Shown here in pieces: positions 1 through 9,252 of a DNA stretch of 64,000 nucleotides. Within the stretch, counting starts at the first letter, position 1; every line of letters begins with the position of its first letter. Position numbers and translations under genes: made by a program. Under the pieces are notes generated by a model. That model was not told the origin of the DNA. It did not search any database and worked only from the letters and a program-made list of their open reading frames with translations. This DNA comes from Corynebacterium appendicis CIP 107643 (GTDB lineage: Bacteria; Actinomycetota; Actinomycetes; Mycobacteriales; Mycobacteriaceae): NCBI RefSeq assembly GCF_030408415.1, contig NZ_CP046976.1, positions 2,202,808-2,266,807 on the forward strand. The letters are read 5' to 3'.

Positions 1-12
1 CACAAAAAAGCT

Positions 13-1537
<1,525 letters not shown>

Positions 1538-2125
1538 CACCCACAAAAAAGCGAGCATCAATCAGTAAAAGATTACTTAAGCCGTGAAAAGCCCAAAACC
1601 CAACCAAAACAAACCACACCACACACAAACAATGTGCATGGCCTGGCAATCCAAAAATTACTAAACAAACCAAAAAGGTTCATCACACATTGCTGCCCCT
1701 CCGACGAGGAAAAAAGACAACAACAAAAATCCAATCAGTCATGCGACCAACCAGACGAACAACACCCCATCAATGGTTCAGGCATCATCCGACCAGCACA
1801 CACCACAAAACGATGCAAACACAGTCACACAAACCAACCAAACAAAATCATTGGCACACTATCGAGTTCTCACACAACACACGCACACCCAAACACACCC
1901 CACTTCCCGGGGCCTGCTCAAAGCGGCTTGTCCGACCCTACACACACCCACACAACAAACAAAATCGCCTGCCATGCGAATCAAAAGTAAGGATCTACCA
2001 GCGCTCGTTTTCCTACCGCCATCTCACCAGAACCACTGCCCGGCGGGGCGTTGTCGGTCACGCTGACTCATATAAAGCTACACACACCCAACCAACAACA
2101 CAAATCAGCAGGTTAACTTGGCTTT
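1538..2125 (-). other. 16S rRNA leader and promoter region, no gene
   Basis: About 590 bases between the 16S 5' end and the ABC permease pseudogene. The stretch is richer in A and C on the plus strand (T and G on the transcribed strand) than its surroundings, with many CACA/ACCA runs. Its open frames have no coding character. It should hold the rRNA operon promoters and the processing and antitermination leader. I could place only one weak promoter candidate (2075-2103). Confidence 0.6.
2075..2103 (-). promoter_or_regulatory. possible distal rrn promoter
   Basis: On the minus strand TTGTGT (2098-2103) and TAGCTT (2075-2080) are separated by 17 bases. This fits the loose corynebacterial -10 TANNNT, but the match is weak. 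The position, about 530 bases upstream of the 16S 5' end, is plausible for a distal rRNA promoter. Confidence 0.3.
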
Positions 2126-3135
2126 CTACACCTTTTCTTTGGCATGGTTAGGGTTGATCAATCCCATGAGATACCCGGCCTGAATGACAATGCCAACAAA
2201 CGCGAGGATCCCTGCTGTCACCAGCGCGAGAATGACTGCGCCGTCGAGGAAGCCTTGGGTATCCGATGCTCCGTTAGCGATGAAGAACATCAGGTAGCCG
2301 GGGATCATGCCCATTTCCGTGCGCCAGATCTTCACTGCGGCACCAATGACGGCGCTGGCAATTCCGCCGGCACCGATGGTGATCACTGCAGCCCAGGAGA
2401 ATTCGGACGGCGATGCTAGACCAGCCACGCCGATATACGTCGCGGCGGAGGCCACCGCAGCCGCCCATGACAAGGCCAGCCAGCGCTGGCGCGGCACACC
2501 GTAGCTCGCGCCCGCTGCCGGACCGGGGATGCCGAGCCCTTGCAAGCAGTAGGCGGAGTACCAAACGATGATAGGTAGACCGCCGAAGAACTGGCGAAAG
2601 GTGTCATCACCGATGAAGTCCGACAGATACAGGAAGATGCAGTGCGCAATGGCCACACCGAACGCCCACAGCAGCTGCGGTTTGAAGATCAATTCGAATA
2701 CGAAGCTGCCGCTTCCAAGATGCGAACCCGCCTTCCGGTCACTAGCCACTCCATCGCCGGCTATGTATTGCCCGCCGAAGAGCAGCCCCGACACCAGAGC
2801 CACGAGTGCGCCCGCGATGCCAACCCAATCCGGGCGCGCGACTAACGCAATGCCCGCGCTGAACACCACAGAGGGAACAACCGCCATGGCAGTGAGTTTT
2901 TTGGCCCGGGACTTGGCAACCCGTACGCCGTGTAGGCGGTGTCCTCCAACGACAGCGCACCAATCATGAACACCGTCAGCATCATTGGGCCGAAGATGAC
3001 ACCGACGGCTGAATCACGAACGACGTAAAGCAGTCCGAATGCGAGCATCGCAAGTATCGGGATCATCCAGATCAGGCGCGTCAGCGGCGCCGCGAAGAAT
3101 TGGTGGCGGAAATATCCGAGCAGGCTTGCGTTCAT
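2126..3135 (-). pseudogene. ABC transporter permease, frameshifted
   Basis: Membrane component of the ABC system encoded with the next two genes. The first 80 or so residues (from ATG at 3135) contain two hydrophobic segments, and the reading then runs into a wrong frame. The rest, with at least five more hydrophobic segments, is open in another frame down to the stop at 2126. Adding one G to the GGG run (CCC at 2920-2922 on the plus strand) joins the parts as ...TAYTAYG-VAKSRAKKLTAM..., giving one protein of about 335 residues. It is therefore either an inactivated gene or a one-base sequencing or homopolymer error. The ORF immediately follows the ATPase gene (stop 3136), so the two form an operon. 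The substrate is unknown. Confidence 0.75.
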
Positions 3136-3894
3136 CTAGGACACCTCCAAGTAGTGCTCGATGAGGTCGTCGAAAGTAGCGGCGCGGGCATGACGCGGGG
3201 CGTCACTGATCGGCACAAGTTCCGGGCCCGCGACAGCGAATTCATCGGCATCCTCAGGGGCACATTGCTTGAGCACGATCCCATCGCGCCCCAGAATCAC
3301 CGCATCATCCAGGACTTTTGCAGCGTCGTCGATATGGTGCGTGGCCATGACGATCGTGCGCCCGGAATCCGCTTGGGCCAACAGGTGGCGGTAGAACACC
3401 CCAGTGTTGTGGGTATCCAGGCCGACATAGGGTTCGTCGAGAAGCAAAAGCTCTGTGCCCGATGCGAGCCCGATAATGATGGCGACCATGGCGCGCTGTC
3501 CGCGGGAGAGCTTGTCGTAACGCGCGTTCAGGGCATCGCCCATCTCGAAATCGGCGATGAGCTCATCGGCAAGCGCTTGATTCCAGGTGCGGTAGCGCAG
3601 CTGCGCACCTTTGATCACATCAGTGCCGGACCACGAGCCCGGATACGCGGTATCCGCGCCGGTCAGGCAGGTGTTGTCCATGACGCGGGCGTTGTCGAAG
3701 GGGCGCTGCCCGAAGACCTCGACCGTGCCGGCGTCGGGCTTTAGCTGGCCGCCGATGATCTTCAACAGCGTGGATTTGCCCACACCATTGCGGCCGAGCA
3801 GGCCGTGGATGCCGGGGCCGAAGTCCACGTCGACTCCCTGCAGAACATCTTTCTTTCCAAAGCTGTGGGCCAGGCCGGATACGTGAATTGTCAT
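3136..3894 (-). CDS. ABC transporter ATP-binding protein (YtrB-like)
   Basis: Cytoplasmic ATPase subunit, 252 residues. It has Walker A GRNGVGKST (about 34-42), a degenerate signature LSRGQRA (about 128-134), Walker B LLLLDEP (about 151-157) and the switch histidine in MATHH. The gene begins within the ATGA overlap with the upstream GntR gene and is followed directly by the permease. This regulator-ATPase-permease order is typical of YtrA-type GntR operons in Gram-positive bacteria, which often respond to cell-envelope stress. That role is inferred from the family, not seen here. With the permease frameshifted, the transporter may be inactive. Confidence 0.88.
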   Translation of the reverse strand: MTIHVSGLAHSFGKKDVLQGVDVDFGPGIHGLLGRNGVGKSTLLKIIGGQLKPDAGTVEVFGQRPFDNARVMDNTCLTGADTAYPGSWSGTDVIKGAQLRYRTWNQALADELIADFEMGDALNARYDKLSRGQRAMVAIIIGLASGTELLLLDEPYVGLDTHNTGVFYRHLLAQADSGRTIVMATHHIDDAAKVLDDAVILGRDGIVLKQCAPEDADEFAVAGPELVPISDAPRHARAATFDDLIEHYLEVS

Positions 3895-4265
3895 TGGTAC
3901 ATGCCTCTACTTTCTGCGACGCGGTCGATGAGGTCGTGGAGATCGGTGCGGGAATAATCGAGGCGCAGGGCTTCGTCGATAAGCGGTGCGATGTAGTCGC
4001 CGGCGAAATCCTCGCGGCGCTTGCCCACGATGCGTTCGCGCGCGCCCTCGGTGACGAACATCCCGATGCCGCGACGTTTTTCTAAGACCCCCGCTTCGAC
4101 GAGCAAGGCCAGCCCTTTGCGCGCGGTGGCAGGATTGATGCTGTGGAATGCGGCTAGCTCATTCGTCGATGGGGCGCGCTGGCCGGGCTCGAGTTCGCCG
4201 TCCATGATCTGGTCCTGGATCAAACGCGCAATTTGAAGGAATAACGGTTCTGTGTCATTGCCCAC
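3891..4265 (-). CDS. GntR-family regulator, YtrA subfamily
   Basis: A 124-residue repressor. Residues about 8-75 form the GntR winged helix (QIARLIQDQIMDGELEPGQR... PSTNELAAFHSINPATARKGL), with a short helical C-terminal tail instead of a large ligand-binding domain, as in the YtrA subfamily. It is the first gene of the ABC operon and shares ATGA with the ATPase gene. A perfect 10-bp inverted repeat just upstream (4280-4305) is the likely autoregulatory operator. One copy of the dispersed 10-mer lies in the codons for LID in the C-terminal tail. Confidence 0.9.
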   Translation of the reverse strand: MGNDTEPLFLQIARLIQDQIMDGELEPGQRAPSTNELAAFHSINPATARKGLALLVEAGVLEKRRGIGMFVTEGARERIVGKRREDFAGDYIAPLIDEALRLDYSRTDLHDLIDRVAESRGMYQ

Positions 4266-4279
4266 CTTTCACCTCCCCG

Positions 4280-4305
4280 CGGTTAGTTGGTTGTGCAACT
4301 AACCG
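4280..4305. promoter_or_regulatory. inverted-repeat operator of the GntR/ABC operon
   Basis: CGGTTAGTTG (4280-4289) and CAACTAACCG (4296-4305) form a perfect 10-bp inverted repeat around a 6-base centre. It lies between a possible -10 (TTATAC on the minus strand, just upstream) and the ribosome binding site GGGAGGTGAAAGG of the GntR gene. A repressor bound here would block transcription of the operon. Confidence 0.65.
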
Positions 4306-4478
4306 TATAACCGGTGGAACTTTTTGGCAACGTTTCGAGTTGAACTGAGCAGAACCTGCCCCTCCGCTGCGGATTTGCGCTGGTCAACGCAAAGCTTCAG
4401 CGAGACCGACGCAAAACAGGCAGACTGGGAGGGCGACAAATTTCTTTAGCTACATGAATAGATACGGATTTAGGAGCC

Positions 4479-5801
4479 ATGCTTGAACGCACACTCGTCT
4501 TCGTCGACACGTCATACCTGCTCGCGAGCTTTTACAACTCGTGGGAAACAGGAGCACGGTCGCAGTTAGAAATCGACTTGCCGGAGGTGGTGAACAACCT
4601 CTCGGGCATGATCACGCAGCAACTCAACCAGCCGATTCACCGCCAGTTCTGGTACGACGGCATTCCCGACTCCGGCCCGCACCGCTACCAGCGCGCGCTG
4701 CGCACATGCGACGGCGTGCAGCTGCGCACCGGCCAGCTCATCGAGTGGGGTGAGCGCCGCACGCAAAAGGGAGTGGACACCCGCTTGGTTGCCGATATCG
4801 TAGTGAACGCCATGCGCGGCCAGTGCACCGACTTCGTGCTGGTCAGCGGCGACGCCGACATGATCCCCGGCGTCGAGGAAGCAACGAACGCCGGCATCCG
4901 CGTACACCTCTACGGCTTCGGCTGGGACTCGATGTCGTCGGCCCTGCGCCACGCCTGCGACACAACCACCATCTTGGACCCGCGCGAGGACTTCGCCGAG
5001 GCGATGCAGCTCCAGGTCCTCGAAGGCCCGCTACCGCCGACCATCCGCGAACGTCCGATGAACGACGCCGGCGAGGAGCACGAAGAAGGCATGTGCGACA
5101 TCCCCCGCCCCGATGGGGAGCAGCCGCTGTCTGAGTCGGCCGTGGACAGCGAAGCAGAAGCGCTTGTCGATGGCGGCGCCGCCCCCGACGAATCCGTCCC
5201 CGCACGCGAATCTGCCCCGGCGCCTGAAGTTGGAGAAGCACAGCCGCCGGCCGGGAAACACGAGGCTGGGGTGGCAGGAGCAGCCAGCACTGATGCCGGC
5301 GACAATGACTACGACGACGATGGCGTAGACGACGACCCCTTCGAGGCGGAGACCGCCGAACCGTCAGCGACAAACCGGTCCGGCAATTCCACGCAAAGCA
5401 CAGTACGCCCCGACCCGCCGTCCCCGGCGCAGTTGGCGGCGGCGAGCCCACGCAATATGCCGAAACCGTCGATGATGGCGCCGCGCCGCAAGCTCCGCTC
5501 GCGCTACGTGCCGCTGCCGGAGGAAGTGTGGACCTCGTCCGGGTTCCAGACCCCGTTCGACGTGGGCCAGCAGTACGCGACCTGGTGGTACGACAACGCG
5601 GCCTCGTCCGAACAGCGCGATAAGGCGCACATGCTTTCCGGCGGCGGCCTGCCCCCGGAAATCGATCGTCCGCTACTGCAATTCGCCTGCGAGACCCTGC
5701 ACGAGTACACGCTTAGCGAGCACCAGCGTGTCAACCTCCGCGACGGCTTCCACTCCGGGATCCGCGGCGTGCTGATCAATATCCGCCGGACCCAGAGCTA
5801 A
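4479..5801 (+). CDS. NYN domain protein (LabA/DUF88-like)
   Basis: A 440-residue cytoplasmic protein. Residues 1 to about 165 form a NYN (PIN-like) nuclease fold: the N-terminal LVFVDTSYLL with an acidic residue, RTQKGVDTRLVADIV with the conserved KGVD, and FVLVSGDADMIPGVEEA with the SGD.D metal-binding pattern. The middle (about 185-340) is acidic, proline- and alanine-rich and probably disordered. About 100 residues at the C-terminus (RYVPLPEEVW... to end) look folded and could bind nucleic acid. The start ATG follows TAGGAGCC. The gene converges on pspA with 3 bases between the stops. An RNase role is inferred from the fold. Confidence 0.8.
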   Translation: MLERTLVFVDTSYLLASFYNSWETGARSQLEIDLPEVVNNLSGMITQQLNQPIHRQFWYDGIPDSGPHRYQRALRTCDGVQLRTGQLIEWGERRTQKGVDTRLVADIVVNAMRGQCTDFVLVSGDADMIPGVEEATNAGIRVHLYGFGWDSMSSALRHACDTTTILDPREDFAEAMQLQVLEGPLPPTIRERPMNDAGEEHEEGMCDIPRPDGEQPLSESAVDSEAEALVDGGAAPDESVPARESAPAPEVGEAQPPAGKHEAGVAGAASTDAGDNDYDDDGVDDDPFEAETAEPSATNRSGNSTQSTVRPDPPSPAQLAAASPRNMPKPSMMAPRRKLRSRYVPLPEEVWTSSGFQTPFDVGQQYATWWYDNAASSEQRDKAHMLSGGGLPPEIDRPLLQFACETLHEYTLSEHQRVNLRDGFHSGIRGVLINIRRTQS

Positions 5802-5804
5802 GCA

Positions 5805-6704
5805 CTAGGACTGCGGGGATTCTCCGTCGAAGCGGTCGAGGCTCTCCTCGCTCGGCTCGCCGTCTTCCGGCTGAGCCGACTGGTCAGCGGCATTTGCCTC
5901 GGCGCCCGCCGCGTTGCCCAAGGTGGCGTCGGTGTCGACGTCCTCGTTCTCACCCGTGCCGGCGGTCAGCTCGCCAGCCTTCTCCGCGTCCATCGATGCG
6001 CGGATCTCAGCGAGCTTCGAGTTGGTCGCCACATCGGTCTGGCCGGACTCGATCTCGGCCATGACGCCGTCCACGCCCGACTCGGCGAGCTCCTGCTGGC
6101 CAAGGGCCGTGGCGTAACGGCGCTCGATCTTGTCGCGCACGCCGTCCAGCGTCGGCACCGAATCGTCCTCGCGGAACTGGCCGATGGTGTCCATCGTCTG
6201 GGCGGTGTGCTCCTGCATTTTCGCCTGGTCCACCTGGGAGCGCAGGCGGTTGACCTCGTTCATCTGCTCCTGCAGGCGGGCCTCCGACTGCTTCTGCTGC
6301 TGCTCGGCCTGGGCCGCCGCCTGTTCCGCGGCGGAGTACTGCGTGGACAGATCCTGCAGCTCCTGCTCCACCGTGACCAGCTGCGCCGCGAGAGTCTCCG
6401 CGGTGGTGTTGAACTGCTGCGCCTTGGTGCTATCGCCCTCAGCCGCGGACTTGTCCGCCATCTGCAGCGCGGTGCGGGTCTTGTCCTGCAGCTCCTGCTG
6501 CTTCTCGCGCTTGCGGTTGATGGTCATCTCCAGCTGCTTCTTCGAACCGATGATCTCCGCCGCCTGACGGGTGATCTCGTTGTGCTGCTCCTTCGCCGCG
6601 TTAGCAGCCTGCTCAATCTGGACCTTCGGGTCAGCATTCTCGTCGATCTTCGAATCGAACGACTGCATGAGGTACTTCCAGCCCTTGCTGAACGGGTTAG
6701 CCAT
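5805..6704 (-). CDS. pspA: PspA/IM30 family envelope stress protein
   Basis: A 299-residue, mostly helical coiled-coil protein beginning MANPFSKGWKYLMQSFDSKI, which resembles the amphipathic N-terminal helix of PspA/IM30 proteins. The central 200 residues are rich in Q, E, A and K with heptad spacing. The last 60 residues are acidic and low in complexity, an extension beyond the usual 220-230 residues. Family members form rods or rings on the inner face of the membrane and stabilise it under stress. The start ATG has AAGGACC 8 bases upstream. It lies downstream of trxA, separated by a hairpin. Confidence 0.85.
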   Translation of the reverse strand: MANPFSKGWKYLMQSFDSKIDENADPKVQIEQAANAAKEQHNEITRQAAEIIGSKKQLEMTINRKREKQQELQDKTRTALQMADKSAAEGDSTKAQQFNTTAETLAAQLVTVEQELQDLSTQYSAAEQAAAQAEQQQKQSEARLQEQMNEVNRLRSQVDQAKMQEHTAQTMDTIGQFREDDSVPTLDGVRDKIERRYATALGQQELAESGVDGVMAEIESGQTDVATNSKLAEIRASMDAEKAGELTAGTGENEDVDTDATLGNAAGAEANAADQSAQPEDGEPSEESLDRFDGESPQS

Positions 6705-6803
6705 GAATGAGGGTCCTTTGCTTCCGTAGATGGTTCGTCGAACTTTTCGTTTCCCGAGTCTACGTGCGTTGCCCTAATACCGTCTGACCCCAAAATGCAG
6801 ACC

Positions 6804-6843
6804 GATCCCCCGGCACCACACCAGGAGAGGGTGCCGGGGGATC
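6804..6843 (-). terminator. hairpin downstream of trxA
   Basis: gatcccccggcacc (6804-6817) and its exact complement (6830-6843) form a 14-bp stem with a 12-base loop, 22 bases past the trxA stop. There is no clear T run on the minus strand, so termination may be inefficient or the hairpin may act on mRNA stability. Confidence 0.65.
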
Positions 6844-6865
6844 TAGCCAGTGCAGGCCTGGAAGT

Positions 6866-7231
6866 CTATTTCTCACCCTGCTGAGCGATATCGCGGTGGA
6901 CTTCCTCCATGTCGATGCCGCGGACCTGCTGAATGAACTCCTCGAGCCCGGCCGGCGGCAGCGCACCAGAGGTCTGGCCCAGCAGAATGCCCTCGCGGAA
7001 CGCGAAGAGCGTCGGGATCGACTGGATCTGCAGGGCAGCGGAAAGTCCCTGGTTAGCTTCGGTGTCGAGCTTGGCGAAGGTGATGTCGGAGTGCTGCTCA
7101 GACGCCTTCTCAAAGGTCGGGGCGAAAGCCTTGCACGGTCCGCACCAATCCGCCCATGCGTCGACCAGGACGATGTCATTGTTCTCGATGGTCTGGGTGA
7201 ACGTGTCTTCGGTTACATTGACGGTACTCAC
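6866..7231 (-). CDS. trxA: thioredoxin
   Basis: A 121-residue thioredoxin with the redox motif WCGPC (about 29-33), preceded by VLVDAWAD, and the cis-proline in SIPTLFAF (about 72-79). These are the standard thioredoxin hallmarks. The protein reduces disulfides in cytoplasmic proteins and receives electrons from thioredoxin reductase. The start is GTG with GGAGATG 5 bases before it. About 15 residues (MEEVHRDIAQQGEK) extend beyond the canonical fold. The divergent small gene at 7366 shares its 134-base upstream region. Confidence 0.93.
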   Translation of the reverse strand: MSTVNVTEDTFTQTIENNDIVLVDAWADWCGPCKAFAPTFEKASEQHSDITFAKLDTEANQGLSAALQIQSIPTLFAFREGILLGQTSGALPPAGLEEFIQQVRGIDMEEVHRDIAQQGEK

Positions 7232-7365
7232 GGTTCATCTCCTATCAGTGCTTTAGTACTCTCGTACTTAGGGAGTCCCCCGTTAATGCGGGGTCTGTGT
7301 TGGTTCAACCCTATCAACGCCGTCTTCATTCCCTCCGGAGTGAGCAGTAGTTAAAAGGAGAGCAC

Positions 7366-7569
7366 GTGACTAAGAACTACCGGTTCGAAGGCCCTACGGA
7401 CGAGACATCCGTGGCGAAGTTGAAGGACGAGGTGAGTCAGGTGCTGGGGACCCAAGGCGTGAAGATCGAAGCGGACGAAGGAATCATGCGCGTCCGCGGA
7501 GAGAACTTCACCGATGAGCAGATCTCGCTCGCCGCGGAGTACGCGGGCTTTTCGCTTATCGACGAATAG
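7366..7569 (+). CDS. small HMA-like (copper-chaperone-fold) protein lacking CxxC
   Basis: A 67-residue protein starting at GTG with AAAGGAG 6 bases upstream. The pattern of alternating strands and helices (KNYRFEG..., SVAKLKDEVSQVLGTQGV, KIEADEGIMRVRG, TDEQISLAAEYAGFSLI) matches the heavy-metal-associated fold of CopZ-type chaperones. However, the metal-binding CxxC is absent and there is no cysteine at all. Thirty-eight bases after its stop are the ribosome binding site and first codons of the broken copper ATPase gene, so it was probably the first gene of a copper operon. The metal role is inferred from fold and neighbour. The dispersed 10-mer lies at its last codons. Confidence 0.6.
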   Translation: MTKNYRFEGPTDETSVAKLKDEVSQVLGTQGVKIEADEGIMRVRGENFTDEQISLAAEYAGFSLIDE

Positions 7570-7607
7570 CGCGCACCCCACCTACCCCCACAGAAAGGTG
7601 ATGACTT

Positions 7608-7620
7608 ATGACAGATATAG
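7608..7620 (+). pseudogene. 5' remnant of copper P-type ATPase gene
   Basis: AAAGGTGATGACTT followed by ATG ACA GAT ATA G is a good ribosome binding site and start. After four codons the sequence becomes the terminal inverted repeat of an IS6 element at 7621. The only sensible continuation is the ATPase whose 3' part resumes near 11065 on the same strand. About 250 N-terminal residues have been lost. Confidence 0.55.
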
Positions 7621-7893
7621 GGTGCTGTTGCAAAGTTGGGGCAGTAGGAAGAGCGACGTGAAATAATCACAGCCATGGGTATCTTCTCCGGTCGTCATTT
7701 CCCCCCGTGACATCATTCTGTGGGCAGTGCGGTGGTACTGCCGCTACGGGGTGAGCTACCGCGATCTGGAGGAAATGATGACTTCAGCGGGGCGTGCCGG
7801 TCGATCACACCACGATCTACCGCTGGGTCCAGAAATACGCCCCTGAGCTGGACAAGCAAACACGGTGGTACCGGCAGGTACCTGACTGGCAGG
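7621..7893 (+). mobile_element. partial IS6-family insertion sequence (left part)
   Basis: It begins with the terminal repeat GGTGCTGTTGCAAAGTTGGG and continues through the first third of an IS6-family transposase gene in plus orientation. It is cut after the codons for VPDWQ where the second copy begins. Compared with the full copy it lacks 6 bases near the transposase start (GGTCAT) and has six rather than five C in the next run, so it is a diverged relic and not a fresh copy. Confidence 0.85.
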
Positions 7894-8743
7894 GGTGCTG
7901 TTGCAAAGTTGGGTGGAGAACCGCGAACACTCCTTTCTTCGTCGCCTGGCCAGCATTATGGCCCAGCCTGCTTAGATATTCTGGAAGACCCGGTTGACGA
8001 TCACCGCGTCCGGGTTCGGTTGCCCGTAGGCAAACATCGTGCCTTGCCCTTTCCGCAATGAGTGCATCGCCTCCATCCCTTTCAACGTCCGATATGCAGA
8101 TGTCCGGTTCTTAAACGCGCCTTTCGGCCCGAGGATCCGCTTCAGCCGACCATGGTCGCCTTCCAGGATGTTGTTGAGGTATTTCACCTGCCGGTGTTCC
8201 ACTGTTGGCGGGCAGATTCCCTCTGACTTCAACTCGGCGATTGCCCTGGCTAGGGAGGGTGCTTTATCGGTGCTGATCACTCTGGGATACCCGGCTGATG
8301 CATTGGATCTGAGGGCCTTGGCCAGGAAACGCTTCGCTGCGGCCACGTTCCGCTTCGGAGAGAGGTAAAAGTCCAGGGTCTGACCACCGGCGGTGATCGC
8401 CCGATAGAGATAGCACCACCTGCCGCCGACCCGGATATAGGTCTCATCCACCCGCCAGGAACTGGCCTGCCAGTCAGGTACCTGCCGGTACCACCGTGTT
8501 TGCTTGTCCAGCTCAGGGGCGTATTTCTGGACCCAGCGGTAGATCGTGGTGTGCTCGACCGGCACGCCCCGCTGAAGTCATCATTTCCTCCAGATCGCGG
8601 TAGCTCACCCCGTAGCGGCAGTACCACCGCACTGCCCACAGAATGATGTCACGGGGGAAATGACCATGACGACCGGAGAAGATACCCATGGCTGTGATTA
8701 TTTCGCGTCGCTCTTCCTACTGCCCCAACTTTGCAACGGCACC
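7894..8743 (-). mobile_element. complete IS6-family insertion sequence
   Basis: An 850-base element in minus orientation. The ends are GGTGCTGTTGCAAAGTTGGG at 7894 and the inverted GGTGCCGTTGCAAAGTTGGG ending at 8743 (19 of 20 match). It encodes a DDE transposase (7972-8689). It is inserted into, or joined with, the partial copy on the left, and it cuts a TetR gene on the right. The 8 bases flanking it do not match, so there is no target duplication, as expected after IS6-type replicative rearrangement or deletion. It resembles the IS6100/IS1628 group known from corynebacteria. Confidence 0.9.
7972..8689 (-). pseudogene. IS6-family transposase with internal frame break
   Basis: The start ATG at 8689 (MGIFSGRHGHFPRDIILWAV...) reads through the N-terminal helix-turn-helix as far as the codons for EEMMTS. 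After the GGGG run near 8570 the remaining 197 residues are in another frame, starting VPVEHTTIYRWVQKYAPEL. This part contains WRVDETYI, VISTDKAP and ILEGDHGRLK, which supply the D, D and E of the catalytic triad. One G fewer would restore a single protein of about 238 residues. The partial copy has the same GGGG, so the shift is inherited. It is either an old mutation or a programmed frameshift. Confidence 0.75.
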
Positions 8744-8934
8744 GCTGTACGTGAGGGGAAGTGACCGTAGATCGTCACCCGTCCCAGACCAGCTTCCCGG
8801 GCAATGCTGGTGACTGTGGCGTCGGGTCGGCTGCGCAGCTGCGAGATCGCCGCCGCGATGATGCGCTCGGCATTCCTCGCCGCATCCGAACGGCGACGTT
8901 GCGGGCTTGGCGTGGTGTGAAGCATCGTCTCCAT
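8744..8934 (-). pseudogene. TetR-family regulator, truncated by IS6
   Basis: The N-terminal DNA-binding part of a TetR repressor: DAARNAERIIAAAISQL, then the helix-turn-helix VTSIAREAGLGRVTIYGHFPS. The frame is cut at 8743 by the end of the insertion sequence, and the ligand-binding domain is missing. The most upstream ATG is at 8934, but the ATG at 8925 (MLHTTPSPQ) has the better ribosome binding site. An imperfect palindrome directly upstream (8943-8962) is its likely former operator. Confidence 0.8.
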
Positions 8935-8942
8935 CTCCGTTA

Positions 8943-8962
8943 GTCAGACAAATGTGTTTGAC
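8943..8962. promoter_or_regulatory. palindromic operator of the truncated TetR gene
   Basis: GTCAGACAAATGTGTTTGAC matches its own reverse complement at 16 of 20 positions. It lies 8 bases upstream of the TetR start, which is typical for TetR autoregulation. The regulator itself is broken, so the site may now be orphaned. Confidence 0.5.
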
Positions 8963-9106
8963 TTAGGGTATCAGAAACGCAGTCACTCGTGTATGAGTTT
9001 CACGGTCCTAGGGCCGCTGAATCAGGAAACTGAGCTACGCAGGACGGACCAAGCGTCCTTACTTCTCTCCGCCTCGCGCCCGTGGCTTGGTGTTCGCGGT
9101 GGTGCC

Positions 9107-9232
9107 TTACTGGGGGTCTACTCGGTGATGCTCCAGCACGCCCTCAATACCGAACAGTCGGTCAGGCATAAGCCTGGCGACGGGTGCGACCATCACGTTG
9201 ATCAGGCGCGACACTGAGGGGCTAGGTGCCAT
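9107..9232 (-). pseudogene. possible 41-codon gene remnant
   Basis: This short frame, starting ATG at 9232 just past the acetolactate synthase stop, encodes MAPSPSVSRLINVMVAPVAR... and ends HRVDPQ. It has protein-like composition, but I recognise no domain. It may be a decayed end of a gene once downstream of the synthase or a small coupled peptide. The sequence from here to 8963 shows nothing else recognisable. Confidence 0.25.
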
Positions 9233-9252
9233 CTCATCCCATGGGCACCGAC

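Noticed and set aside
8998..9060. tRNA-like stretch (GTAGCTCAG on the minus strand)
   Set aside because: No T-arm, anticodon stem or acceptor pairing can be formed around it.
8954..9217. 87-codon open frame on the plus strand beside the TetR operator
   Set aside because: It starts inside the palindrome, has no ribosome binding site and shows no recognisable composition.
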